Positions 6,492-13,517 of a stretch of 24,789 nucleotides of DNA are shown piece after piece. A program made the position numbers and the translations under genes. The stretch's first letter is position 1. Every line of letters starts with the position of its first letter. Location of the stretch: IMG/VR virus record IMGVR_UViG_3300043640_000155, positions 1-24,789 of that record, one strand, 5' to 3'. The notes below the pieces were generated by a model, which saw only the letters and a list, made by a program, of their open reading frames with translations, ran no database searches and was not told the DNA's origin. This DNA is from a virus.

Positions 6492-6578
6492 CCTCAATGC
6501 ATCGTTTTTTCCCAAAGCGGACACCTAGGACACCCCCAGTCCTCTGTTCTCTCTCCCTCCGCGCAGATTGGCGCTGAA
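6492..6578. other. Non-coding gap before terminase, candidate cos region
   Basis: This 87-base gap is unlike its surroundings. It has a T6 run (6505-6510), a direct repeat GGACACC-TA-GGACACC (6519-6534) centred on the palindrome CCTAGG, and then a pyrimidine tract (CTCTGTTCTCTCTCCCTCC, ~6542-6560). A 5-bp stem (CGATG 6483-6487, CATCG 6500-6504) just before the T-run could act as a weak terminator for the HNH gene. The place between HNH and the small terminase is where cos sites of HK97-like phages lie, so a cohesive-end site is a reasonable guess. No ribosome site for the terminase is visible here. Confidence 0.4.
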
Positions 6579-6926
6579 ATGGCTGGTCAGGGACCGATTG
6601 AGCGAGCGTTCGCCGAGTCGATCAAGATCGCGCCGGTTGCCGGGCAGGACGTCGCGGGGGCTGCTCTGGCTCGCCGGTACGCCCAGTTGCTGGACGGTGT
6701 TCGCGGTGCGGAGACCGAGGCCGAGGTGTACCGGGATCTGGGTCCGAAGTTTCAGGCTGTCCTGACCGCTCTGGGTCTGACCCTGGCCGGTCGGGCCCCG
6801 GTGACGAAGGGAGGAGGTGTTTCTGGTGGTACTCCAGCTGGCACAGCCCTCGACGCTCTCCGAGCAGAGCATGGGTCCGGTGCTCGGGCGAACCGAGGCG
6901 CGAATCTTCACGCCGTCTCTGACTGA
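6579..6926 (+). CDS. Terminase small subunit
   Basis: A 115-residue protein. The core LARRYAQLLDGV ... YRDLGPKFQAVLTALGLTLAGR (residues ~30-75) matches the pattern of small terminase subunits in actinobacterial siphophages, followed by a Gly-rich stretch and a short Arg/Ala-rich tail (LDALRAEHG). The small subunit recognises the packaging site and regulates the large subunit. ATG 6579 has no clear Shine-Dalgarno sequence. The last ~100 bases overlap the start of the large subunit in another frame, and the ribosome site for that gene (GGGAGGAGG) lies within this one. The assignment rests on sequence pattern and position. Confidence 0.75.
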   Translation: MAGQGPIERAFAESIKIAPVAGQDVAGAALARRYAQLLDGVRGAETEAEVYRDLGPKFQAVLTALGLTLAGRAPVTKGGGVSGGTPAGTALDALRAEHGSGARANRGANLHAVSD

Positions 6927-8367
6927 GCTGAGTCCGGCGACCAGCTACGGGTACGCCGTGATCGACTTTGCCCGTGACGTGCTGGGTGAGCCGCTGGACC
7001 CGTGGCAGGAGTGGGCCGTCATCCATGCCGGTGAGCTGTTGCGGGATGGCCGGCCGCGGTTCCGGCACGTCCTGGTACTCGTCGCAAGGCAGAACGGTAA
7101 AACGCACTTATTGAAGGTGCTTGCCCTGTTTTGGTTGTTCGTCGAACAGTGGCCCCTGATCCTCGGGACATCGACGAACCTCGATTATGCTCGAGAGTCC
7201 TGGGACAAAGCTGTGGAGTTGGCCGAGTCCAGCGAGATCCTGGCCGAGCTGGTGCCGCGCAATGGTGTCCGCCGGGCCAACGGCGAGCAGACCCTGAAGA
7301 CCGTGGACGGGTGCCGGTACAAAATCGCGGCCAGCAACCGCCGCGGTGGCCGGTCGCTCTCGATTGACCGCCTCATCCAAGACGAGCTACGCGAACACCC
7401 GGACTGGCAAGCGTGGAACGCCGCGACGAAGGCGATGAACGCCCGCCCGTTCGGGCAGTCCTTCAGCTTGTCGAACATGGGCGATGAGGCGTCCGTGGTG
7501 CTCAACTCGCTGCGGAAGTCCGCGCTGGCCTACATCCAGACCGGCGCCGGTGACCGCAGAGTCGGGCTGTTCGAGTGGTCCGCACCGCCGGACTGCGACC
7601 CAATGGACACCGACGCCTGGGCCAGCGCGAACCCGAACCTGGGCCGACGGCTCGACCACGACACCATCGCCGGTGATGCCGTCCGGGCCATCGAGGCAGG
7701 CGGCGAGGAACTGACCGGTTTTCGGACCGAGGTTCTGTGTCAACTGGTGCCGGTCCTTGATGCCGCGGTCGACCCGCGCGCCTGGGAGGCGTGCCACGTC
7801 CCGGGCGACCTGTCCGGGCTCCGGTCGCGCGTCGCCATGTGTCTGGACGTGTCGCCGGACCGGGCACACTGCACGCTGGCCGCCGCAGCGACGCTTCCCG
7901 ATGGTCGGGTGCGGGTTGAGGTTCTGGCCGCCTGGAGTGGCGTACAGGCCACCGCCGAGCTTCGCCGGGACCTGCCCGGCTGGGTCAAGAAGGTCAAGCC
8001 GCAGGTGCTGGGCTGGTTCCCTGCCGGCCCGGCTGCCGCCCTGGCCGCCGAGTTGGCCGCGAAGAAGGGCCGCGCGGGTTGGCCGCCGCCGGGCGTCACC
8101 GTCGACGAGCTACGCGCGGAGGTCACCGCGGTCTGCATGGGCTTCGCCGAGCAGGTGGCCGCCAGCCAGGTGGTGCACAACGATGACCCGTTGCTGAACG
8201 CCCACGTGACCGGCGCTGAGCGGCTGCGCTCCGGCGACACCTGGCGCTTCTCTCGGAAGGGCGGAGGGCACGCCGATGCCGCGTATGCCGCCGCCGGTGC
8301 CGCGCACCTCGCCAGAACCCTGCCGGCGCCGATCGGCAAGCCGAGGATCGTGGTGGCCGCCGACTAG
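6826..8367 (+). CDS. Terminase large subunit
   Basis: A 513-residue HK97-type packaging motor. The ATPase half has the Walker A-like VARQNGKT (86-93) and Walker B with the catalytic acid in LIQDELREH (D186-E187). The nuclease half has CLDVSPDR (D341) and a late acidic motif GHADAAYA near the C-terminus, as in RNase H-like terminase nucleases. It cuts concatemers and drives DNA into the prohead through the portal encoded next. The start chosen is GTG 6826, about 8 bases after the strong ribosome site GGGAGGAGG (6810-6817); GTG 6817 overlaps that site and is less likely. It overlaps the small subunit by ~100 bases. Length and order are normal. Confidence 0.93.
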   Translation: MVLQLAQPSTLSEQSMGPVLGRTEARIFTPSLTELSPATSYGYAVIDFARDVLGEPLDPWQEWAVIHAGELLRDGRPRFRHVLVLVARQNGKTHLLKVLALFWLFVEQWPLILGTSTNLDYARESWDKAVELAESSEILAELVPRNGVRRANGEQTLKTVDGCRYKIAASNRRGGRSLSIDRLIQDELREHPDWQAWNAATKAMNARPFGQSFSLSNMGDEASVVLNSLRKSALAYIQTGAGDRRVGLFEWSAPPDCDPMDTDAWASANPNLGRRLDHDTIAGDAVRAIEAGGEELTGFRTEVLCQLVPVLDAAVDPRAWEACHVPGDLSGLRSRVAMCLDVSPDRAHCTLAAAATLPDGRVRVEVLAAWSGVQATAELRRDLPGWVKKVKPQVLGWFPAGPAAALAAELAAKKGRAGWPPPGVTVDELRAEVTAVCMGFAEQVAASQVVHNDDPLLNAHVTGAERLRSGDTWRFSRKGGGHADAAYAAAGAAHLARTLPAPIGKPRIVVAAD

Positions 8368-8368
8368 C

Positions 8369-8430
8369 CGTCTGCACGGCAGACGATCTGCGGTAGAGAC
8401 GATCTGTCGTACAGACGGTATGCTCGGCAT
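8369..8430. promoter_or_regulatory. 16-bp tandem repeats with inverted repeats and a leaderless-type -10 before the portal gene
   Basis: The 63-base gap after the terminase holds three tandem 16-bp units starting at 8381, 8397 and 8413. The first two read AGACGATCTG then YSGTAS; the third is diverged (AGACGGTATGCT). It also holds two perfect inverted repeats: CGTCTGC-ACG-GCAGACG (8369-8385) and TCTGT-CGT-ACAGA (8403-8415), the latter with the GT-N3-AC core seen in GntR-type operators. In the third unit TATGCT (8419-8424) lies 6 bases before ATG 8431, the arrangement of actinobacterial leaderless promoters. No good -35 is visible. A regulated internal promoter is the best reading. Confidence 0.5.
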
Positions 8431-11400
8431 ATGGGTTTCTGGCGTACGGCTGGGCGGCGGCTGTTCCGCTTCTCCGGCGAGTCGTCCGAGTCCGAACCGA
8501 TGCCCATCGACAGGTTGGTCTACCTGATCAACGGCGGCGGAGAGTTCCCCGTGGCCAACCGGGCCGAGGCCCTGACCGTCACCAGCGTGCTGCGCGGCCG
8601 GAACCTCATCTGCTCGATCGCGACGCTGCCGCTGGTGCAGTACAGCCCGGATCGACTTCGGTCGCCGCTGTCGCTGCTGACCCAGATCGATCCGAACGTG
8701 GCCAACTCGGTGACCATCGCGGAGACCGTGGAAGACCTGCTCTTCGAGGGCACATCCTGGTGGGAGATCACCCAGTTCGGTGCTGACGGCTACCCGGTCA
8801 ACGCGACTCACCGGGCCCCGTCGTCGGTGTCGCTGCTGCCCCCGGGTACCAACCGGTCGCCGGCGCCGTTGCCGTCCGGGTTGGACCCGTGGCAAGCGTC
8901 GGTGTGGGTTGACGGCCACGAGGTGTCGACCCTGTCGATGATCAGGTTCGACTCGCCGAACCCGCCGTTGTTGAAGTCCGCCGGCCGGGCTGTGCGCCAG
9001 GCCGTGATGTTGGACCGCATGGCGACGATGTACTCCGAGAACCCCAGACCACTCGATTACTTTTCGCCGTCCGACCCGACCAGCGACCCGGTCGACGACG
9101 ACTCGGTCGCGGAGATCCTGCGGAACTGGAACGAGTCGCGCCGCAAGCGCAGCACCGCGTACGTTCCGGCCGCCCTGCGGTACAACGTCGTCGATACGCC
9201 GACTCCGGCGGACCTCCAACTCGTCGAGCTGCAAAAGCGCGCCGACCTGGCCATCGCCAACGCGCTGGGCCTGGACCCGGAAGACCTCGGCGTCTCCACC
9301 ACGTCCCGAACGTACGCCAACGACGTGGACCGCCGGCAGGACCGGGTCAACGACACCTTGGCGCCCTATATGAAGGCCATCACCGACCGACTGTCGATGG
9401 CCGACGTCACCAAGCGGGGCTACTGCGTTGAGTTCGACCTCGACGACTACCTGCGGGCCGACCCGGTCGCCCGGTGGGGGACGTACCAGACCGCGTGGGA
9501 CATGGGCGCGATGACCATCGAGGAAATCCGGGTTAAGGAAGGGCTTTCGATCAAGCCGGCGCCCGGGATGGGAACGCTGAAGGCTCCGACCCCGCCGCCA
9601 GCCATCGAGGCCGCACCAGCCGACCCCGCAGCCACCGACCCGGGTCAGCCGACAGAGGGACAGCGTGTCCCTCAGCCCGTTGCCGCGTCCGGCGCACCCG
9701 AGGTGACCCTGGCCGCTGATACCGAGCTGTTCGAGGCCGATGTACCGGTCGAGCGGTTCGCGGCCAGCGCCGAGAAGCGGGTCATCAGCGGCCTGGCCCT
9801 GCCCTACGGCCGGGTGGCCGTCAAGAACGGCCGCCGCTTCCGGTTCCTGCCCGGCTCCATCGAATGGTCCGAGCTGTCCCGCGTGAAGCTGCTGCGCGAC
9901 CACGACTTCAGCCAGGCAATCGGCCGGGCTATCGACATCCAAGACACCGACGGCGGGTTGCAGGTCACCTTCAAGGTGGCGCGCGGCCCGGACGGTGACA
10001 AGGCGCTGGCCCTGGCCGAGGACGGCGTAACAGACGGGTTCTCCGTCGGCGTGGACATCCTCGACGCCGTCCCGGATCCGAACAACCGCGGCGTGATGCT
10101 CGTTCGCCGCGCGCTTCTCAGCGAGGTGTCGCTACTCGCGATGCCCGCTTTCGACGATGCCCGGGTGACACACGTTGCCGCGAGCCGTGACGGAGGAAAA
10201 TCGATGGACCCCGAGGACACCACGGCTGAGGGCACCGAGGGTGCCGACCAGCCAACCGAGGAGGCCGCGGGTGGCGTCACGCTCTCCCGCGAGCAGCTCA
10301 CGACCCTGCTGGAGCACCCCGGCGCGCTCGCGGCGCTGAGCGGTTCGCTCACCCCGGCTACTCCGGCGACGCCCGCAGGCGCGCTGACCCTGTCCCGTGA
10401 GCAGCTCGACGCGCTGATCGCCAACGGTGGTCTGGGTGCGCTGCTCGGCATGCCGAACCTGGCCGCGCCGCGCCAGCAGCCCGAGCAGCGCCAGGCGGTC
10501 AACCCGATCCGCCGGACCGCGCAGACCGCTGTCGCCGAGGAGGCTCCGTACCGGTTCGACCGGCGCGGCAACCTGACCCGGGGCTCGCGGTACGACTTCT
10601 CCTCCGACGTCATCGCCGGGCTGCGCGACGGCGACACCGAGGCGATCGAGCGGGCGCAGACGTTCATGCGGGCCCAGTTCGACACCGACATGGCAGACGC
10701 CGCGACGCTGAACCCGAACATCAACCGCCCTGACCTGTACGTCGACCAGAAGGAGTTCGCGTACCCGATCTGGGACGCCATCAACAAGGGCACCATCGCG
10801 GACGCCACCCCGTTCGTGCTGCCGAAGTTCTCGTCGTCGTCCGGCCTGGTCGCCGCGCACACCGAGGCCACCGAGCCCACCGCCGGGTCGTTCACCGCGA
10901 CGTCGCAGACGATCACCCCGTCGGCCGTGTCGGGCAAGGTGTCGATCACCCGGGAGGCGTGGGACCAGGGTGGCAACCCGCAGCTGTCCGGGCTGATCTG
11001 GACCCAGATGGTCCGAGGCTGGTTCGAGGCTCTGGAAGCCGCCGCGGTGGCCGCGCTCAACGCGCTCACCCCGACCGGTATCACCCTGACCGCCGGTGCG
11101 GTGAACGCCGCCCTGGTTGGCCAACTGGAAGGCGAGTTGGCCGCGCTCCAGTTCGTTCGCGGCGGGATGCGGATGCGGGACTTCTTCATCCAGGTCGACC
11201 TGTACAAGGCGCTGATCGGGGCTGTGGACGGCGACGGCCGCAAGCTGCTGCCGATGATCGGCCCGGTCAACGCCAACGGCCAGACGTCCGAGTTCTTCGC
11301 CGACGTGATGATCGGCGGGCTGCGGGGCCGCCCCGAGTGGGCCCTGGCCGCGACCGGTTCGGTGGCCGCATCCAGCTACCTGTTCGACCGGGCGTCCATG

Positions 11401-11544
11401 TCCGGCTGGGCGACCGCGCCGCAGCGCCTCACGTTCCAGGACGTTGAGGTCCGCTACGTGCACCTCGGCATCTGGGGCTACAAGGCCTTGGCCAACACGG
11501 ACCTGACCGGTGTCCGTGAAGTCATCTATGACCCGGCGGCGTGA
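8431..11544 (+). CDS. Portal-protease-major capsid fusion polyprotein
   Basis: One uninterrupted 1037-codon frame covers three head functions. Residues ~20-385 are an HK97-family portal (RGRNLICSIATLPLVQY, LEGTSWWEI-like LFEGTSWWEI, DLAIANALGLDPEDLGV). Residues ~386-445 are a Pro/Ala-rich linker. Residues ~446-585 are a U35/S78-type prohead protease (EKRVISGLALPYG, RDHD with H491, DGFSVG with S538, LLSEVSLLAMPAFDDARV). From M592 comes a delta-like N-arm and then an HK97-fold capsid protein. An internal ATG at 10204 with a GGAGG site allows separate capsid synthesis; the portal-protease joint has no comparable internal site. ATG 8431 has no Shine-Dalgarno but sits 6 bases after a -10-like TATGCT. 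The protease could release its own partners by cleavage. Domain calls are firm; the processing is inferred. Confidence 0.88.
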   Translation: MGFWRTAGRRLFRFSGESSESEPMPIDRLVYLINGGGEFPVANRAEALTVTSVLRGRNLICSIATLPLVQYSPDRLRSPLSLLTQIDPNVANSVTIAETVEDLLFEGTSWWEITQFGADGYPVNATHRAPSSVSLLPPGTNRSPAPLPSGLDPWQASVWVDGHEVSTLSMIRFDSPNPPLLKSAGRAVRQAVMLDRMATMYSENPRPLDYFSPSDPTSDPVDDDSVAEILRNWNESRRKRSTAYVPAALRYNVVDTPTPADLQLVELQKRADLAIANALGLDPEDLGVSTTSRTYANDVDRRQDRVNDTLAPYMKAITDRLSMADVTKRGYCVEFDLDDYLRADPVARWGTYQTAWDMGAMTIEEIRVKEGLSIKPAPGMGTLKAPTPPPAIEAAPADPAATDPGQPTEGQRVPQPVAASGAPEVTLAADTELFEADVPVERFAASAEKRVISGLALPYGRVAVKNGRRFRFLPGSIEWSELSRVKLLRDHDFSQAIGRAIDIQDTDGGLQVTFKVARGPDGDKALALAEDGVTDGFSVGVDILDAVPDPNNRGVMLVRRALLSEVSLLAMPAFDDARVTHVAASRDGGKSMDPEDTTAEGTEGADQPTEEAAGGVTLSREQLTTLLEHPGALAALSGSLTPATPATPAGALTLSREQLDALIANGGLGALLGMPNLAAPRQQPEQRQAVNPIRRTAQTAVAEEAPYRFDRRGNLTRGSRYDFSSDVIAGLRDGDTEAIERAQTFMRAQFDTDMADAATLNPNINRPDLYVDQKEFAYPIWDAINKGTIADATPFVLPKFSSSSGLVAAHTEATEPTAGSFTATSQTITPSAVSGKVSITREAWDQGGNPQLSGLIWTQMVRGWFEALEAAAVAALNALTPTGITLTAGAVNAALVGQLEGELAALQFVRGGMRMRDFFIQVDLYKALIGAVDGDGRKLLPMIGPVNANGQTSEFFADVMIGGLRGRPEWALAATGSVAASSYLFDRASMSGWATAPQRLTFQDVEVRYVHLGIWGYKALANTDLTGVREVIYDPAA
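9655..9673. repeat. Perfect 8-bp hairpin in the portal-protease linker
   Basis: GAGGGACA (9655-9662) and TGTCCCTC (9666-9673) are exact complements with a 3-base loop, in the stretch coding for the Pro/Ala-rich linker between portal and protease. It lies where an intergenic region would be in phages with separate genes, so it may be a relic of, or a pause site at, the old gene boundary. Confidence 0.5.
10192..10206 (+). promoter_or_regulatory. Internal ribosome-binding site for the capsid protein
   Basis: GGAGG (10192-10196), 7 bases ahead of an in-frame ATG (10204), lies exactly at the junction between the protease domain (ends VAASRDGGK) and the capsid N-arm (MDPEDTTAEG). Spacing and strength equal the best ribosome sites in the window. 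Confidence 0.7.
10204..11544 (+). CDS. Major capsid protein (nested, internal start)
   Basis: A 446-residue product predicted from the internal ATG, in frame with the larger fusion. Residues 1-~115 are a delta/scaffold-like arm, acidic then Ala/Leu rich, with a duplicated motif LTLSREQL (fusion residues 616-638 and 652-672). The HK97-fold core follows: YDFSSDVIAGL, PTAGSFTATSQTITPSAVSGK, VSITREAWDQGGNPQLSGLIW, LAALQFVRGGMRMRDFFIQ, GWATAPQRLTFQDV. A capsid needs hundreds of copies against twelve portal subunits, so separate initiation from the GGAGG site is expected. The delta arm would be removed by the protease domain encoded in the same frame. The fold call is firm; independent translation is inferred. 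Confidence 0.7.
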   Translation: MDPEDTTAEGTEGADQPTEEAAGGVTLSREQLTTLLEHPGALAALSGSLTPATPATPAGALTLSREQLDALIANGGLGALLGMPNLAAPRQQPEQRQAVNPIRRTAQTAVAEEAPYRFDRRGNLTRGSRYDFSSDVIAGLRDGDTEAIERAQTFMRAQFDTDMADAATLNPNINRPDLYVDQKEFAYPIWDAINKGTIADATPFVLPKFSSSSGLVAAHTEATEPTAGSFTATSQTITPSAVSGKVSITREAWDQGGNPQLSGLIWTQMVRGWFEALEAAAVAALNALTPTGITLTAGAVNAALVGQLEGELAALQFVRGGMRMRDFFIQVDLYKALIGAVDGDGRKLLPMIGPVNANGQTSEFFADVMIGGLRGRPEWALAATGSVAASSYLFDRASMSGWATAPQRLTFQDVEVRYVHLGIWGYKALANTDLTGVREVIYDPAA

Positions 11545-11545
11545 C

Positions 11546-11827
11546 ATGGCTGTGACTCGTAAAGACACCGCGGCACTGACCGGCACGGATCCAGCGACCG
11601 TGCCGGCGCCCGGCGCAGAGACCGATCCGGCGATCGCACCGGAGCCCGGCGCAGCGCCGGACCCGACGGCGGCACCGGTCGTGCCGTTCCTGTCCGAGGG
11701 CGTCCGGGGCGACCTGGCTGCCTGGGGCAAGGCCACCGATCCGGCCACCGGCGGCACGTTCGCCAGCGACCCGGACACCGCCAAGGTGACCTTCACCGAC
11801 CGGGCCGGCAACGTCACCGAGCTGTAA
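11546..11827 (+). CDS. Small hypothetical protein after the capsid gene
   Basis: A 93-residue protein with ATG 11546 one base after the capsid stop. The first ~50 residues are Pro/Ala/Thr rich and repetitive (PAPGAETDPA, PEPGAAPDPT), probably disordered. The end (PFLSEGVRGDLAAWGKATDPATGG, then VTFTDRAGNVTEL) is more conserved-looking. Small genes of this kind directly follow the capsid gene in many actinophages; a role in head completion or decoration is possible but unproven. Confidence 0.7.
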   Translation: MAVTRKDTAALTGTDPATVPAPGAETDPAIAPEPGAAPDPTAAPVVPFLSEGVRGDLAAWGKATDPATGGTFASDPDTAKVTFTDRAGNVTEL

Positions 11828-11848
11828 CGACGGGGGGAGGTGATCACG

Positions 11849-12442
11849 GTGGAGGCACGGACCAGCACGTCGGTGCTGTTGCCGGTCGGCGGTCTGTGGA
11901 CTGTCGAAGTGCGGGCCGAGAGTATGCCGACCATCGTGATCACCCCGCCGAACGGCACGCCCGGCGACCCGGTCGACATGGACCAGGTCGACGCGTACCG
12001 CAGCATCCCGTCAAGCTGGCGGTACCGCACCGAGACGACCCTGGCCACGCCCGGCCGGTACGTGGCCCACGTGGCCACCGACACGGACGCCCTCGATTTC
12101 GCCGTCTACGCGGCCGGCCCGACCAGCGGCACGGGGATGCCCGACGCGGACGCCCTGGCGCACTACATGCGCGACGGCGCGGCCAGCTGGGAACCCGAGG
12201 ACCTTACCGACGCGCTGGCCATCGAGGCGGCCGCTCAGCGGGCGCGCTGCCGTGTTGGAGCGGTGTACCCGGATGACTTGCGCGGCGCGCTGCTGCGCCG
12301 GGCCCAACGCAACCTCGCGATGCGCAACCTGCCACTGGCGATGCCACAGGGCGACGCCGACTCCGGCCCGTCGATCCTGCCCGGCAACGACCCGGAAGTC
12401 CGCCGGCTGGAAGCCCCGTACCGAAAGCTGGTGTTCGGGTGA
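11849..12442 (+). CDS. Head-tail connector protein (gp6-like)
   Basis: A 197-residue protein. The start GTG 11849 is about 8 bases after a strong GGGGGGAGG site (11832-11840); GTG 11840 overlaps that site. The N-terminal ~95 residues are beta-rich (SVLLPVGGLWTVEVRA, PTIVITPPNG, GRYVAHVATDTDALDFAVYA), like an immunoglobulin-type domain. Residues ~110-165 are a helical connector region (DALAIEAAAQRARCRV, DDLRGALLRRAQRNLAM) of the type that docks under the portal. It should form the first ring between portal and tail. The assignment rests on the helical pattern and place; the Ig-like front is an addition to the usual short form. Confidence 0.7.
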   Translation: MEARTSTSVLLPVGGLWTVEVRAESMPTIVITPPNGTPGDPVDMDQVDAYRSIPSSWRYRTETTLATPGRYVAHVATDTDALDFAVYAAGPTSGTGMPDADALAHYMRDGAASWEPEDLTDALAIEAAAQRARCRVGAVYPDDLRGALLRRAQRNLAMRNLPLAMPQGDADSGPSILPGNDPEVRRLEAPYRKLVFG

Positions 12443-12774
12443 CCATCCGGGACGACTTCGCCGCCGCACTGTCCACCGTGGACGACGTGAAGGGCTACGC
12501 ATACCGGCCGACCGCTGCGCGGGCCGGTGACGGCTGGCCGCTGCTGTCCGCGATGGACCGGGCCGACGGCATGTCGTTCTACGTCACCTGGCGGGTCCTG
12601 ATCCTGCTGTCCTCCGACGAGCGGGTCGCGTCCGACTGGATCGACGCGCATGCCGAAGCCCTGGTCGACGCGCTGGAACCGGTCGCCTTCGTTGACCGGC
12701 TGGAACCGGTCGCGTCCGGGCCCAGCGGCAGCGAACAACTCATGCTTCAAATCTCGATGAGAGGTGAACGATGA
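12439..12774 (+). CDS. Tail terminator / head-tail joining protein
   Basis: A 111-residue protein with GTG 12439 overlapping the previous stop by four bases. An N-terminal helix (DDFAAALSTVDDVKG) is followed by strands (SFYVTWRVLILLSS) and a helix DWIDAHAEALVDALE, then PVAFVDRLEPVASGPSG and LMLQISMRGE. This alpha/beta pattern and the size fit tail terminators of siphophages, which cap the tail tube and join it to the head. The position directly before the tail tube gene supports this. A head-closure role is the alternative. Confidence 0.7.
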   Translation: MTIRDDFAAALSTVDDVKGYAYRPTAARAGDGWPLLSAMDRADGMSFYVTWRVLILLSSDERVASDWIDAHAEALVDALEPVAFVDRLEPVASGPSGSEQLMLQISMRGER

Positions 12775-13187
12775 CCGCTTTCGCGGGCGCGCACGTGATG
12801 CGCAACGCCGTGATCACGATCGATGACGTGGTGTACGGCAACCAGGTGACCAAGGCCCGGCTGGTGCCCGACACCCCGATTCAGACCCTGCGGACCCTGG
12901 TGCCCGACGGCGTGGTCCAGGACGTCGACTCGACCATCTGGACGCTCGAACTGTCCGGGGTACAGGCGTATGGCACCGGGAGTCTCGGTGCCGCGCTGAA
13001 CGCGGCCAGCGGTACGCAGATCGAGGTGATCGTGCAGCCGAAAGCGGGCACCGCTCAGGACGTGGCGACGTGCACCATCATCGCCATGCCGGTGGAGTTC
13101 GGTGGCGAGCAGGGCAACTTCCGTACCTTCGACGCCACCTTCCCGATCGTGGGCGCTCCGGTGTTCAGCCAGTCGGCTGGCGGCTGA
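12771..13187 (+). CDS. Major tail protein (tail tube)
   Basis: A 138-residue protein with ATG 12771 preceded by GAGAGGTGA. It is beta-rich: NAVITIDDVVYGNQVTKARLVP, IQTLRTLVPDGVVQDVDSTIWTLELSG, then EVIVQPKAG and TCTIIAMPVEFGG, matching the strand pattern of siphophage tail tube subunits (gpV/Hcp-like fold). It lies between the tail terminator and the tail chaperones, the standard place. It should polymerise around the tape measure protein. Short for the family, with no extra C-terminal Ig domain. Confidence 0.85.
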   Translation: MTAFAGAHVMRNAVITIDDVVYGNQVTKARLVPDTPIQTLRTLVPDGVVQDVDSTIWTLELSGVQAYGTGSLGAALNAASGTQIEVIVQPKAGTAQDVATCTIIAMPVEFGGEQGNFRTFDATFPIVGAPVFSQSAGG

Positions 13188-13190
13188 GCC

Positions 13191-13517
13191 ATGGCCAAGC
13201 TCGTTTTCGAACTCGACGTGGAGATGGAGGACGGTCACACGTTCTCCGTCGTCGCCGATCAGCGCGACGTAGCCAAGTTCGAGGTGCAGCCGTTCGGTTT
13301 TCCCTGGGGCGACAAGGTCGAAGAGAAGATGGGAATGGGAACGTTCCGTTTCCTGGCGTGGTCCGCGGGCACCCGGCAGGGCCTGACGTCGTTGCCGTGG
13401 GCGGACTTCGATGCCCAGTGCGTGGAGGCGTTGCCGCCCGATGACGAGGAAGGCGAGTCGGCCCCGGCGGATGATGTCGAGGACCCTGGCCTAACGGTTC
13501 TGTCAGGCACGCCCTGA
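13191..13517 (+). CDS. Tail assembly chaperone, G part
   Basis: A 108-residue protein. Its N-terminal ~75 residues (LVFELDVEMEDGHTF, RDVAKFEVQPFG, FLAWSAGTRQGLTSLPWADFDAQ) have the familiar pattern of actinophage tail assembly chaperones, and the C-terminal ~35 residues are acidic (DDEEGESAPADDVED). It should bind the tape measure protein and be absent from the virion. The product is extended by a -1 frameshift into the following segment (see next entry). ATG 13191 is 3 bases after the tail tube stop. Confidence 0.85.
   Translation: MAKLVFELDVEMEDGHTFSVVADQRDVAKFEVQPFGFPWGDKVEEKMGMGTFRFLAWSAGTRQGLTSLPWADFDAQCVEALPPDDEEGESAPADDVEDPGLTVLSGTP

Noticed and set aside
6483-6510. Firm intrinsic terminator after the HNH gene
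   Set aside because: There is a T6 run but the stem is only 5 bp with a 12-base loop; kept only as part of the non-coding gap description.
9702-9704. Independent start for the protease domain at the in-frame GTG near 9702
   Set aside because: There is no Shine-Dalgarno-like sequence at proper spacing, unlike the clear site for the capsid at 10204.
8110-9942. Long minus-strand open frame of 610 codons over terminase and portal
   Set aside because: It is antisense to well-supported terminase and portal genes, has low-complexity Arg/Gly/His-rich sequence and no domain; it is a G+C-rich shadow frame.
10132-12084. 650-codon minus-strand frame over the capsid gene
   Set aside because: Antisense to the recognisable capsid fold and repetitive in composition; no ribosome site or family pattern.
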